From Prinsepia uniflora (Eukaryota > Streptophyta > Magnoliopsida > Rosales > Rosaceae): a stretch of DNA of 64,000 bases. Position numbers and translations under genes: made by a program. The notes under the pieces were generated by a model. The model was given only the letters and a program-made list of their open reading frames with translations. It did not search any database and was not told where the DNA came from. Shown here piece after piece: positions 1 to 12,772 of the stretch. The DNA lies in the NCBI GenBank assembly GCA_032719365.1, contig CM064871.1, forward strand, positions 26,137,566-26,201,565. Direction: 5' to 3'. The number at the start of each line of letters is the position of its first letter. Position 1 is the first letter of the stretch.

Positions 1-1828
1 ACATGGTTGCAGGTAGACCGGACTTGCCGAAGCTTGAAGATGACACTGTTCCAGCGCGTAGGCTTCACCCGCAGGGACTTCAGGCGGCATGTGGGGGTGC
101 GTGAGGCCACTTTTGGGGAAGCTTCCAACTTGTGAAATCATCTATTCGATGTAACGAACATTTTGGGACTAGTTTCGTGTCAATCGGACATCGTTTCGAT
201 AGGTTTCGGGGTATCCGAAGGTTTAGGATCGGGTTTAAAAATAGTTAAAAATTTCGGAAAATTAAGGGACTTTAGTGAGGGTTATTTAAGTAGTTAGTAA
301 CCCTCTATTACGATTTGGACAGGTTTGGAGGTCCCGGTGACAGTGTTTGGCCCAGGAGAACCGTATGGTACGTGTATCGAGGAGGCAGCTCAGACGGTCT
401 GTGAGCGGACTTTGATTTTCTAAATTGATGCATGCATAACTGTTTTATATGCTTTTATGAACATGTTTTATGATGCCATGAGTGCATTTTTGTTAGTTTG
501 CGTATTTGCACGTATTTCGAGGTTTCGACCTTATACGGTGCTTATACGCGTTTGTGTTTTCTTTGTTGGTTTAAATGAAATGGTTTTGGATTTAAAAAGG
601 ATAAACTCGGGCTTGAGACCCATTTTGTTTTGTCTCGGGCATCTGGCCCTATTGATGACCTACGGGTCCGAGTTGTAGTCGTGGCGAGTGTTTTGTGCAC
701 GGCGACGGACGACACGACGCTCGCCTCAGGACTGGGATGTGTTCCTTCCGGAGAGGTCATGATGCACTTTCTGTTGTTGATCAGTCACTGGAGGCTCGAA
801 TTCGGAGTGCTGACGGTTCAGGATATCGATCGGTGATGGGTGCACCATGATCTAGGGGTGGTCGCGTCGGTTGATACCTTCACAACGACATACCTGGATT
901 GAGGGCGGTCCTGGACGGATGGTTGCACGCATCAGTATGATTGGAATCGTGACTGACCCTAAGATATCGGGCTCGATACCCCGTTGAGTCATGAGTTCGG
1001 GCACGAGGCCCAGTTGGTTTACGTTTATGATTTCGAGTCAGGGACCCTAAATGGATTTTTGGTTTCATGATGGTTTATGGGGACCGGCATGAATCCCTTC
1101 AAAAGTTTTAAGAATGTTTTCGATATATATATATATATATTTACATAACTTCCTTTATTTGGATTGTCTCCTCTGGGGAGGGTCGTTGGCCTAGGTGCAC
1201 CCTGTAGTAGTCATGGAGCACTAACTAAGTGGAGTCGTCCCCGTTGGGTACCTTACTCTCAGGAAGACTTATGGATTATAACCCCCAGAGAGGGTCATTG
1301 ATCTACGGACATTGACTTGGGTGGACCCTAGGGAGACTTGAGATTTTAGACCCCGGGTAGCACGCCCGTAGCTTTAGAAACCGTGACAGGATCGGTTATA
1401 TGTTATATTTATATGTTATATGATCGGATTTCTGGTTTGGGCTGAGTCCCACATGGATTTGGGCAGTGACCCGTATGACTAGTTTCATTTATGATTTTGG
1501 GTCAAGGCCCTAGTGGTTTGGTAAATAGTTTTCGAATGGATGCATGCTTTTTTGTGAAGGGTATAAATATGTCTCTTTCGTGAAAATGTTTTTATAAATT
1601 ATTTTTTTTGTCCACTAACAGCTTTTAAATATTTTGACTGCCCTTCAGGTTGATTGTGAATGCGAGTTATAGTAGAGACCGAGACATCACACTTCTCCTC
1701 CAGATCCTGGAGTACTCTGAAACCCTGAGCGGGCTGAAGGCGGAAATTTTCCTTGTCTGACACTCCATGTCAGACGGGTTTAGGCGCGACCTGCGTTAAT
1801 CCCGGGGGGATTGGGACGAGTCTTGACA
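1..1828 (+). mobile_element. Ty3/gypsy-type LTR, 3' part (cut by window edge)
   Basis: This is the 3' portion of a long LTR, probably solo or a 3' LTR because no primer-binding site follows it. It matches complete LTR G (47514-49988) through its whole length: the block ending in a GTAACGAACATTTTGGGA-type motif near 150, the GGGCTTGAGGCCC-type repeats around 610-1020, the block reading TTTTGTCCACTAACAGC near 1610, and the 3' end GGGACGAGTCTTGACA. A perfect inverted repeat GTCTGACA/TGTCAGAC lies at 1755-1775, 53 bp from the end. No coding capacity is seen. Confidence 0.8.
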
Positions 1829-3116
1829 ACCAACCTATCTTTATCAACAAAATGTGATGTTCAGCCTGTAACATTTGATGTTCACCCAAAAGCCAAACTA
1901 TTTAAATTAATACAAGAACCAAGAGAACTCCTAATTATAGAAAATCCAAATCAAAACCAAACCACCAGTAGAATCTCAACAGTTCCGTACCCAACATCAT
2001 AAGAAAATCTTAAAAAAAAAAATTAGTCTCTAGTACACTGTAAAAGGCCATACATTTTCAGCATCACTGCTAGACAAACAAACCTAAACTTGGGCACCTA
2101 CGGTTTAATGTCTTATTACAAATGCATACCAAATCACCATCACAGCTATTTGGGCATTAAGGGATGATATAACTTACAAAGTTCTAATAGCTAAGTGCTT
2201 TGGATATCTTTGCGCAATTCAATTTTGAATAAAAACGAAAGCAATTGTATATGCAAGTATATAGCTTTTTCCAATCAATTGCATTTGCATCAGGAAAAGA
2301 ACAGTTAAAAGCTTCTTACTCCATACAATTCTTTTATGCTCAAAATACCTGGCTGAAAACCAACCTCAATGGATTAATTTGGGTTTCCCGCAGATGTTGT
2401 GCATTCCCAGTCATTGGTTTAGAGAGTGTCATTCTAAACGTCTATCCCTACATAATTCTACTTGCATTAAAAGCTGACAAAGTTAAGAGAATAGATAATT
2501 ATATTGGGATAAGCATAACCTCAATTGCACTGAATCTGAAAAGGAGGCTATGTAATTATCCCATTAATTATTTCAAGCATGTCTAACATATATAACTAAA
2601 CTCATTATAACTATTTAGAACAATAAAGATTAGTTAAAATTTTCTAATGGAATTATCTTGATACTCATTCAATTAACACATAAATAAGCTAAACAGATTG
2701 AGATGAAAAAGATGATTACTTTCGGCAAACCATTTTCTCCTAGTTGAAATTGTGAGCCAAAGCCATCAAAGAAGCTCAATAATCCCTCCACAGAGGCTCA
2801 GAAGAAAACGAAGAGTCGACTTTGAATCAAAACATAGCAATCAAATTAGACCCCATAATCAAACCCAATCAATTGAAATTCCCAAAAACACAATATAAGA
2901 AAAAGGTTAAAGGGAGCTAACCCTTCTGGACGTATATACCTTTAGGGTCATACCTTCCAAATTATGACGCACACACCAGCTAAACGCTAAGACTTTGCAC
3001 CAGCTATATTCAGAGATGTTAGGCTTCTGAATCTGATTTTTCTAAGAAGAACGCCAAATATTAGTTACCTTAGAACCAGTGTGCGTCATAAAAGTGAAAA
3101 TGTTGACTTTTTGATT
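1829..3116. other. Unassigned intergenic stretch
   Basis: AT-rich DNA between two LTR elements. A 113-codon open frame at 2245-2586 resembles no family I know and has no convincing start context, so I do not call it a gene. Near the right edge, 3076-3116 is a partial duplicate of the LTR head that follows (AAAAGTGAAAATGTTG and following bases). This suggests that the 5' end of element A was rearranged here. Confidence 0.4.
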
Positions 3117-4693
3117 GATAGGAAATGACCTTTTTGCACCTAAAAGTGAAAATGTTGGCTTTTTGATCGATACCTCGTTTAAATAATTTGAGAAGAACGT
3201 TATAAAGGTCTCGGCCATCTTAGTACTTTGATAGGCTGCGTGCCAAAAACGGGGCTCGGGTATGAAAGTTATGAGGTTACAAGGATTAGGGTATTTTGGT
3301 AATTATATATGCGAAGGGTAAAATGGCCATTTGGTATTATGGCATGTGATTCATTTGATTTTGTCTAGATTTTTCTCCAAATTTCTTCTGAAATCCCCAC
3401 CACCGACTTATATGTGTGTGTGTGTGTGACGGGGAATAGACGAACAAAGGGAATTCGGCCATGAGTAGCCGAAAATGAAAAGAAACTGAATTCTGGGAAA
3501 TATGAAGGAAGAAGCAAAGGGCAATTAAGAGAATGATGGTGGGAAAGAAAGGAAGAAAATTTGGAACGAAAGGATAGCACGGTTAAGCTTTCTAGAAGGA
3601 AGAACTTGGCAAGTTAAGGTGGATCCCGTGAACATCATAATCGGGTTCTAGTTTTGGGAGCTTTATGTAGCTGCCCCATGGTTCTAGAATGCTAGAAATG
3701 TAGCTGGGATCGTTGTAAGACTGGAAAAACATAGCCTTGAGCGGTGGAAAGCTAGGATCAGCGACTGAACGCCATGGCAAAAAACAGAGCAAGTATGGTC
3801 TCTTAGATTTTGTAGGTTTTACGTTGTTCTGAATCCCTAGGTGTGCTCCTAGACCCCAAGTGATTCAATTCCATATAAAGAACACGGAAATCAGATGAAA
3901 AACCACGAAGAACCAGTCAGGTCTAATTCGTGGGTCGATGACCCAGATTGCAGGATTTGAGTTGACTCGTTTGCAGGTTGATGATGACACTGTTTTGCGC
4001 GTGACCACCACGCGCAGGGACATTGTGGCGGCGAGTGGCGACTCGTGCGGCCTCTGACGGCTGTCCGATGAACATTGATATGAATATTTCATGAGTTATG
4101 TTTATTAGATTAATATCTATTAATTGTACTTTAATTGCTCCTTAATTATGAAATGGGTACCAAGAGTGTAAATATGATTAGGAGGAAAAGTTATAAATTA
4201 TGGCCAAGGATTATGATCAATTAACTTATAGAATACCTAGACTATCTTATTGGATATAATCAAGTTATGAGATAATTGTACATTCTTTATTATTTGCTAT
4301 TTAATTCATACCTAATTAAGTAATAATATAAAGGGAGGTTTAATAAAAGAATGAGGAACATAATTAAGGGATGATTATTGTCCCATGACGAAAACAATGA
4401 GTAATTATGTTAAGAGAAATAGACGGTTAGCTGGCTTGGGTTTACTTAGTTGACTTGGTAGCTAATATGGTTAAACAAGAAACTCTGATTAAGGGTAAAT
4501 AAGTATTTTCCACCATTTGACGGGGTTTAGTGTTGGATGTGGTCGGTAATCCCGCATGGTGGAATTAATTTGGTTTAATTTAAGGTTTCTAGTTGAGGAA
4601 GATGTTGTAAAATCCCTTGTCCGACAAGGGGTTGTCAGACGGTAGAAGGACCGGTCCAATTTTTTTAGGGGAAATTAAGGACAGATCCTATCA
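3117..4693 (+). repeat. 5' LTR of element A (5'-truncated)
   Basis: It aligns with the 3' LTR at 7426-9141: the GGAAATGACC head, the AGGTCTCGGCC block, the CATGAGTAGCCGAAAA block and the hairpin CCCTTGT/ACAAGGG at 4614-4630. It ends CCTATCA. It lacks the TGTAACACCCC start and an A/T-rich insertion near 8450-8530 that the 3' copy has. The two copies differ by several indels, so the insertion is not recent. Confidence 0.75.
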
Positions 4694-4696
4694 ACT

Positions 4697-4708
4697 TGGT
4701 ATCAGAGC
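4697..4708 (+). promoter_or_regulatory. Primer-binding site of element A
   Basis: TGGTATCAGAGC is the complement of the 3' end of plant initiator-Met tRNA, three bases after the LTR terminus CA. It fixes the element as a plus-strand LTR retrotransposon. Confidence 0.9.
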
Positions 4709-5564
4709 TAAGTTAACGGATAATTGTTTTTAAGTCAAGAACTGTGATACCAGGAGATGATAATTGGATTTTGATTAAGAAAACTTGATGATTTTAAAAG
4801 TAATGTTTTAAAGATCATTTGATGGTGGATCTGAGTTGTATGCGATTTGTAAGTTTTGACACTTTATTTAAGTCAAGAGCATTGTACGAAATGATGTTAC
4901 ATTTAAATTGTTACTTTTTGAACGATTAGAGAAGCGTTTTGAAGAATTTTAATGCTAATGTTAAACTCACGTATACGGAAAATGATGACATGTGGAACTA
5001 GTTTAAACTTAATATTTGAGTAAGTGCGTGATGAATTGTTTGATGAAGATTGACTGTTGTTATGCACGTTTTATGAAGTTTCATGCAAGAGATATTTTGG
5101 GTATAAACCTGGAAAATACCTTTTTTCGATTTTTTTTTTTTATGAAAAGTGTTGGAATGAATGTCTGGTTGACGATTTGGAGTTGGAAACAAAAAGATAC
5201 TGTATACTTTATATGGCTTCAAAGTAGGTTTTTGACAATAAAGTAAATTTACACTTCGTTTAACTATCAAAGATTTTCCGAAATTTTAAAATGTCTCATT
5301 ATTTAGGAATTTAAAAGAATTTTGAGAATATGGTTACGAGGCTTGGTGTAAATGTGTTCCGGGCTTAGGCCCAGGTTTTGATTGGTAAGTTGGATTTGTG
5401 AAGTTGATATGAGAAAGACGAATGTTGATGTTCGTGAGTTGAGAAAATATATTTGTGTTATAAAAATTATGTTTCAATGGATGTGTGGTTCCTGTGATGA
5501 ATGATATTATGATTGTGAGTTGGTAGATGTTGCTTGGTATAGTGTTCTTGTGTTTTGGACAGGT

Positions 5565-5870
5565 GGCGGACGGTCTCGGACGTCGAGGTAATACTCCATA
5601 ATTCTCCAGACTAGTATTGTGGTGGACAGTCTCGGACGTCGAGGTAATGCTCCGTAGTTCCTGAGACTAATATTTTAAGGGGATGTCTCAGACATCGTGG
5701 TAATGCTCCATAGTTCCCGAGACTTGTGGGCAGTCTCAGACATGGAGGTAATGCTCCGTAGTTCCAAAGACTAAGACCATGACTTAGAAGTCGAGGTAAT
5801 GCTCCGTAGTTCCTGAGCCGATCCACACTCGGACGTCGAGGTAATGCTCCATAGTTCTCGAGTGGATGTA
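5565..5870 (+). repeat. Minisatellite inside element A
   Basis: About six to seven degenerate direct repeats containing GTCGAGGTAATGCTCC, spaced roughly 40-55 bp. Open frames crossing it on the minus strand are repeat translations, not genes. Confidence 0.8.
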
Positions 5871-7289
5871 TCTACCGGTAGAATGAATGTGACCCCCGGG
5901 GGAAAACATTGAGATAGTGTGTGATCCATGATGACTTGGATGTTGAGCTTGGGGCCTGATTCCTGAGTAAGTATATGGTATGCCTATTAAGAAATGAACT
6001 TGTGAGGTGATAGCAAGGTATTTGTGCATTGATAATGGATTTCTTGTATGCGCATATGTGGTGTGTTAATGGTTGCTATCTGTGATTGATAGGATGTGGG
6101 CATCCTAAGTGTTTCTAATGATGATGGGTGTGATGATTACGACATAAGATTGTGGTAATGGTGATATGTGTGGCTTTTATGACATTGGACGCGTGACTTC
6201 TTTTGTGATATTGGTTAAAGTCTGGTATATGGCATGGTTGTGGAAATTCGGTAGTGGATATCATGATGATTACTGTGAGGATCCTGTGTGAATCATTATA
6301 GTAATCTGTGTGTTGGTAGACTTGATTTTTAATGCATGTTGGCTTGTGATAAAAGATTATGTGATGCTGAGTAATGATGGTTTCCATATTAATTTATGAT
6401 TAGATGCAATTAATGATTTATGTTGAGATAGTGTGTGATGACTGGTGTTGTGTTATGCATTAACGTTAAGTTACCTATGTGTGGAACATATGTTGTGAAA
6501 CTGGATACGAATTAATTGTGTGTTGTTGACGACGAATTGATTGTGTAGTTGGTGGACAACGTTGCAATAAGGATGGGTTTCTTGTATGTGGTTCAGAGGT
6601 TGACCTCGTCTTGATGTCTGTGATTTTGTATGGTATTTCTATCAAACTTCCAAGTTCTTAAACAGTTTGATGTTGTTTTTTATATGCGAACTAATTTACG
6701 ATTTGATTGTGACTCTGGGGTGTGACATATGCTGTAAAATGTTGTAACGAAGCGTGATATTGAGGTGTGATGTGAATATGTTGCATTTGATTATCCTACA
6801 TCAAGAATTGGTGATTGTGGTATGTGATACACTATGCGATATTGGTCATGGTTTGGTCATGTGGCGTGGCTGCGAAGTTTCGACTTGACTACGGTAGAGA
6901 TTGTTGTGTGGATTCTGTGCAATTGTGATGGTAATGTTAAATAACTGCTGTGTGGACTTTGCCTCACTTGGTGTACCTAGTTGTATGTCAATGGTTGTGA
7001 CATCTGCCTCGCTAGACTTCGGTTATGACATGAGATTATTTAATGCTATATAATAATAAGTTGCAATGATTCTGGGATAGTTAATGACTAAAAGAGCTAT
7101 GATGAGCTTGCTCGTGGGACAATGATTCGTTACCAAGTTGTCTACTAGCTATGAGGCGTTGATTCAGATGATTGAAGTTGAATTGTGTCTTAGGTGTTGT
7201 AGTGTTCAATGTGCTGGGAAATTGTAATTTAACTTGTTTTGCGTGGAAATTGGGCTTGATGTGAATGAGGTTGATTTTAAATTTCAAGG

Positions 7290-7353
7290 ACGAAATTTCT
7301 AAGGGGGGCGGGGGGGGGGGGGGGGGGGGGGGGGGGTGGGGGGAGGGGGGAGG

Positions 7354-7425
<72 letters not shown>
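7290..7425 (+). repeat. Polypurine tract expanded into poly-G and (GA)n
   Basis: Directly after the pol-end-like motif at 7287-7303 the polypurine tract runs into a long G-rich run (to about 7356) and then an uninterrupted GA dinucleotide array up to the start of the 3' LTR. The 165-codon minus-strand open frame through it encodes only Ser/Leu and Pro runs and is not a gene. Confidence 0.9.
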
Positions 7426-7426
<1 letters not shown>

Positions 7427-7769
7427 GTAACACCCCAGACAACGAGAAAATAGGAAATGACCATTTTGCCCATAAAAGTCAAAATGTTGACTTTTTGACC
7501 GGAATCTTGTTTAATTAATTCGAGAAGACCGTTATAAAGGTCTCGGCCTCCTGAGTACTTAGACATACGGCGTGCCAAAAACGGGGTTCGGGTAAGAAAG
7601 TTATGAGGTTACAAGGATTAGGGTTTTTTGGTATTTATATGTGAGATGAGTAAAATGGTCATTTGGTATTATTGCATGTGATTCATATGCCATTATCTAG
7701 ATTTTTCTCTAAATTTCTTCCCAAATCCCCACCACCGACTTATATACATATACATATATATACATAAAC

Positions 7770-7803
<34 letters not shown>

Positions 7804-9141
7804 GCGTGTGTGTGTTTATGTGTGACGGGGAATAGACGGGCAAGTGGAATTCAGCCATGAGTAGCCGAAAAAGAAAAGAAATTGAATTCTAGGAAACATT
7901 AAGAATGAAGCAGAGGGGAATTAAGAGAATGATGGTAGGAAAGAAAGGAAGAAAATTCCAAAGGAATGGATGGGACGGTTAGGGGTTCCAGAAGGACGAA
8001 CCTAGCGGGTTAAGGTAGAACCTGTGAACATCATAATCGAGTTCTAGTTTTGGGAGCTTTTTGTAGCTGCCCTTGGGTTCTGAAATGCTAGAATTGTACC
8101 TGGGATCGTTGTAAGACCTGAAAAACGTATCCTTGAGCGATGGAAAGCTAGGATCAACGACTGAACGCCATGGTCGAAAACAGAGCAAGTATGGTCTCTT
8201 AGATTTCGTAGGTTTTACGTTGTTTTGAATCCATAAGTGTGCTCCTAGACCCCAAACGATTCAATTCCATATAAAGAACATGGAAATCGGACGAAAAACC
8301 ACGAAGAACCAATCGGGTCGATGACCCGGATTACAAGAACTGGGCTAATCCAGTTTCAGGTTGATGATGATACTGTTTGGTGCGTGACCACCATGTGCAG
8401 AGACCTTGTGGTGGCGCGTGGCCGCGCGTGCGGCCTCTGACGCCCGTCCGATGAACATGTAACATTTTTCTTACATTTTTCTAAGTTTAAATATATATTT
8501 TATGGATTTATTGATCACTATATGAGCATTGATCCGAATATTTCATGAGTTATGTTTATTAGTTTAATATCTATTAATTTTACTTTAATTGCTCCTTAAT
8601 TATGAAATGGGTACCAAGGGTGTAAATATCATTAGGAGGAAAAGTTATAAATTATGGCCAGGATTATGATCAATAAACTTATAGAATACCTAGACTATCT
8701 TATTGGATAATCAAGTTATGAGATAATTATACATTCTTTATTATTTGCTATTTAATTCATACCTAATTAAGTAATAATATAAAGGGAGGTTTAATAAAAG
8801 CATGAGGAACATTATTAAGGGATGATTATTGTCCCAGGACTAAAATAATGAGTAATTATGTTAAAAGAAATAGACGATTAGCTGGCTTGGGATTACTTAG
8901 TTGACCCGGTAGCTAATATTTAAACAAGAAACTCAGATTAAGGGTAAATAAGTATTTTCCACCATTTGACGTGGTTTAGTGGGGTGGATGCTAACAGTAA
9001 CTTCGCACGGTGGAATTAATTTGGTTTAATTTAAGATTTCAAGTTACGAAAGATATAAAATTCCTTGTCGGACAAGGGGTTGTTGGACGGGAGCATGACC
9101 GGCCTGATTTTTTTAGGGGAAATTAGGGACGGATCCTATCA
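7426..9141 (+). repeat. 3' LTR of element A
   Basis: It begins TGTAACACCCC and ends CCTATCA. Contents in order: the AAAAGTCAAAATGTTGAC block, a CATATA/TA microsatellite at 7741-7805, the GTGACGGGGAATAGACG block, a GC-rich stem near 8385-8450, an A/T-rich middle, and the 3' inverted repeat ending at 9088, 53 bp from the terminus. Confidence 0.8.
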
Positions 9142-9573
9142 ACCAAGAACACACTTACATGAACCAAAAACAGCTGATTCAATGATCAGTGGTAGCTTCA
9201 AAGATGGTCTACAATTGGAAATTAATTACGAAGCCTCATTTACGGAAAATGTGTGTAGATTGGTTTTAGTCTCGTTATCAAAAAGGGCAGACGGGTTTTA
9301 GTCTTGTCATCTGTACTGGTTAGTTTTGTTTTCCAACAGTTACTTTGCTTCACTTAAAGATCAGAAATAAAATATTGAACATTGTATCTGTACTACTAGC
9401 TGAAGAGGAAGTATGCTCACAGGACAAATAAAACACTGTAAAGGCTACAAATCCAACACATTATCCTGGAACATAAGCAACTAGCTTCTGTCACATTTTA
9501 TTGTGTAAATGCTCAATATTTACAATTCATAGCGTTTACACAAAACCATTGTAAAATAACTTTTCTTGTACTA
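9142..9573. other. Unassigned intergenic stretch
   Basis: No gene, RNA or repeat boundary recognised. The sequence is AT-rich, between element A and the PPR fragment. Confidence 0.4.
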
Positions 9574-9907
9574 CTCACAGATAAAGAATTAAAATCCAGA
9601 AAACCAGACGTTGAAGATCAGTAATTAATGATCCATCAATTCCCTCAATTAACATTGAATATGTCTGAGGATGGAGCTGGCAACCGATCTTCTCCGTAAT
9701 GGTTACGAGCTTAGAGCATATACTGACATGACCCTTCTTAATTAAACCATCAAGGAGAACTTTCCAAGTTATTGCATCATAGTTCTACCCACAACTAAAC
9801 AACTTACAAAAAACGGCCTTTGTCCTCTCAGTCTTCTCTTCGTCAATAAGACTGCATACAAGCAACAAGGAGGAATCTAATGTCGGCAAATAACCATAGC
9901 TTTGCAG
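9574..9907 (-). pseudogene. PPR protein C-terminal fragment
   Basis: Read on the minus strand from 9907, one frame gives about 100 residues typical of the C-terminus of a P-class pentatricopeptide-repeat protein: a YGYLPTLDSS segment, LIDEEKTERTKAVFCKL, WKVLLDGLIKKGHV, and EKIGCQLHPQTYSMLIEGI. PPR proteins are usually organellar RNA-binding proteins. The frame has an in-frame TAG after the SCG motif (about 9786-9788) and ends in TGA at 9574-9576. No N-terminal repeats were found to the right, so only the last two to three repeats survive. It could be a captured or retained exon of a dead gene. The family call is firm; the exact parent is not. Confidence 0.75.
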
Positions 9908-11222
9908 ATATAGATATACACAAAGCTAAAACATACTAAACCCAATTGAAATTGGCTAAAACGTACCAAGCCCAATTGATTTTAGCTAAAAGTTACAAAA
10001 CCCAATAATTGAAATTGGATAAAACTCAATGACAAACAGGAAGCTAAAGAAAGTCTTACCACCACATTGAAGTTATAACTACTGAAATTTCCCCACAACT
10101 CTGTCATAAACAGTGAAATGCTTGCAACAAGCAGAGACCATTAGCCCATCATCAGCTTACAAAACTCTCCTTCCTCCAAAGTAATCATTTCTAATTCCCC
10201 AATTCCCACCTTGTAAACCCTTGAAAAACTAAATAGCATAAGCCGAGGCGACCCTAAATAACGATTACAACTTTCGGTGAGAAAAAGAACAAAATAAAAA
10301 CCAATTTATGAACAGAATGGAAAACAATTCCTAATTTTAATACTCGTACAAATTAAAAAAAAAATTTAAAATCAAAGAGCACACACCTGAGAATTTGTTG
10401 CACCAGAATCTAAAGATCTACAGCCGTCGAGATCCGTTTTCGGCTTGGTGGGCTTGAGATAAAGTTTGAGATGCAGAGATGTAAGATGAGGAAAATAGAG
10501 GCAACTAAGTACATCCCAACAACAATCCAAGAGTCGACAGAAGGCACTGGAGGAGGAGGTGAATCCTAGCGCCGTCCCTCTTAAGATGAATCCAACAAAA
10601 CCCGTGCCTCATGCAGGACGAATTTTGTCCCCAACAAAACAAGAAAACGGCGATGTTTGGCCCTTGCTATAATACCGATGCCGACAAAGACAAATTTCGG
10701 CCGCTAATGACAGAAATTGTTTCCGCCACAAATCCCGCCTGTTTTTTCCGCGTATTAAAATCCCGCCTATGCAAGTAATTTCACGCGAAATTATTTTTTG
10801 GAAAAACAATTAGCGAGGGAACAATTTTGTCGTAATAGCTTTCTAAACACCTTGTTTTTTTTGTACTTAAAATTTAGAGGAGGAAAAATTGAAATCACGA
10901 AAGAGACAAATTATAGCTAGAATTGAAAGAAGAGGGAAAGAGTTTTAGTATATAGCAAAAAGTATAAAATTTAGATATATTGACTTTTAGTATTGACATC
11001 GATAGTTTAAATTTGTAATAACCAATGTTAAACTAAATAGCAAAAAGTTGATATAGACTTTGATTTATAAAACAGCTGATGCTAAATAGAAATAAATGCA
11101 TTAATTTATATTTGCACTTAACTGTTTTTATACTTTACACTTCAGTAAATATGAAGCTAATGCTTATATTAGTAATATCATCATATTACTTTTTGTCTAA
11201 TGCCTTTGTAGTGTAGTCTATT
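9908..11222. other. Unassigned stretch with a possible minus-strand exon
   Basis: On the minus strand, 10559 to about 10405 follows an acceptor-like CTAG and can be read as a Pro-rich stretch (SPPPPVPSV) followed by a hydrophobic, membrane-like segment. A donor-like CAG/GTGTGTG lies at about 10388, and another donor-like GGTGGTAAGAC near 10060. I do not recognise a protein. The remainder is AT-rich and has no clear TE termini. Confidence 0.25.
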
Positions 11223-11757
11223 TGACAGAACCCCACCTGATTATACCAAAAAAAAGACCATCGGGCCGTGCTCCCGTCTGACAAATCCCTTGTCAGATAA
11301 GGGATACACGCACAACCCGCTAATTCATGTCTCCGCCTTTTGAGCCTCGATCTCCGTGCAGCGGCTCTGGAGGGTTACAAAACCAAGAAAACGTGTGAGT
11401 GGACAAAATGAAATAGTTTAAAATCATGATTTGAAAACATTCAGATTTTACCCTCTGTTTTCCAAAACCATGCAGGCATACAAAACCATTTATTTCGATT
11501 AAAACGAAACACTGTTTTACATTTCTCGAAACACGCGAAAACCATAAATCACAAAGTCAAACCACATACTCACAACCACATACGAGTCAACACACCAATC
11601 ACACAGGAATTGTGCCAACACCACATACAATCACATCACAACCAAGAAAATGGCAAACCATAACCTCAAGAACCAACGCACTGCCCACTGGTAGGCACAC
11701 CATAAATCACCACACAGTCATCTCATCATCAATACCCAAACACAGTATCAATCAACA

Positions 11758-11832
11758 CATCACAAGTGCACTACCGGTAGGCCATCACAAGTGCACTACC
11801 GGTAGGCCATCACAAGTGCACTACCGATAGGC
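11758..11832. repeat. 25-bp minisatellite in LTR B1
   Basis: Three consecutive copies of a 25-bp unit containing AAGTGCACTACCGGTAGGCC. Confidence 0.9.
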
Positions 11833-12772
11833 CATCACATAGACACTTTCTCATGAACCGAGCCCCAAGCTTAACATCTGAGTCATCAAAACACAGTATC
11901 AGGAATCGGAGCCCCGAGCTAGACGTTTGAGGCACACATTCAAACAATCAACACGATCATCACACCACTACAAGTCACATCATTAAACAACACGCATTTT
12001 GAGGAACATCAATACCAAGGATTTACACACATCACAACACCTTTTACAACTCAAATCTACAACTAGAATCTCAGGCCTAAGCCTATAACCAAAATAAAAT
12101 CTTTCTCGTAAAACGTGCCAGTAAGGCCAATTTCATAAAATCATTGAGAAATTATATAAAAATCATAATTCTTCTCAAAACATGTTATTTTACGTCATAA
12201 TCAACATTCCATTCAAACCACATTCAAATTAGACCCAAAACGGGATTTACAGAAATCCTCGAAAAATGCGTATTAAAATAATACTAAAATATTCAGAAAA
12301 TCATCGAAATTCCGATAACATTCGTGTAACGCCCCGAAAATCCAAAAAAATTGTAAAGTATTAAAATAATGTGAAAAATGACGTTTTTACCCCTAGAGAG
12401 ACATGGCTAAAAGTTGACTTTTTATTTGGAATACTTTTTGAACATTTTTCTAGTGCCGTTGTATAGGTCTCGGAACGCTGAATCCGTGGACAAGCGGCAC
12501 GTCGAAAACGAAGCTCAGATGAAGAAGTTATGGGGTTGTGAAATGGAGGGGCAAAATGGTAATTGTGCTTAAGGGGTAAAATGGTAATTGTGCATAAAGT
12601 AATTAACGGTGCAAGTGCTGACTATTCAATTTAATTGCTGATTCACTTCCCTTTAACCCAGCTAATGCCACCTGCCTTATTAAGAAACTCATGAGTGGCA
12701 CTTGGTTGCTGTGATGACATTAATTAATTAAGCTTTAGCATATGAATTAAGGCTGATAATTAGCAGTAGTCG

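Larger units (their letters stand above)
3117..9141 (+). mobile_element. LTR retrotransposon A (gypsy-like, LARD-like)
   Basis: Two direct repeats (3117-4693 and 7426-9141) flank a 2.7-kb interior. The 5' LTR is followed by a primer-binding site for initiator-Met tRNA. The interior ends in CAAGGACGAAATTTCTAAGG, which resembles the end of pol plus polypurine tract in plant Ty3/gypsy chromoviruses. No gag, protease, RT or integrase motif could be read in the interior in any frame, so the element is either very decayed or a large retrotransposon derivative (LARD). The first ~20 bp of the 5' LTR are missing, so no target-site duplication can be paired; the right flank reads ACCAA. Confidence 0.75.

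Noticed and set aside
2245..2586. 113-codon open frame
   Set aside because: No known family, no promoter or start context; AT-rich chance frame.
4697..4708. TGGTATCAGAGC words as tRNA gene pieces
   Set aside because: Only the 12 bases of the primer-binding site match tRNA; no cloverleaf follows. The same applies at 24432, 36896, 45377 and 63057.
5565..5870. Regular repeats that could suggest a CRISPR-like array
   Set aside because: Repeats are degenerate, spacing varies, the context is a plant retrotransposon; it is a minisatellite.
7081..7578. 165-codon minus-strand open frame with Ser-Leu and Pro runs
   Set aside because: It is the translation of the GA/G purine tract of element A, low-complexity only.
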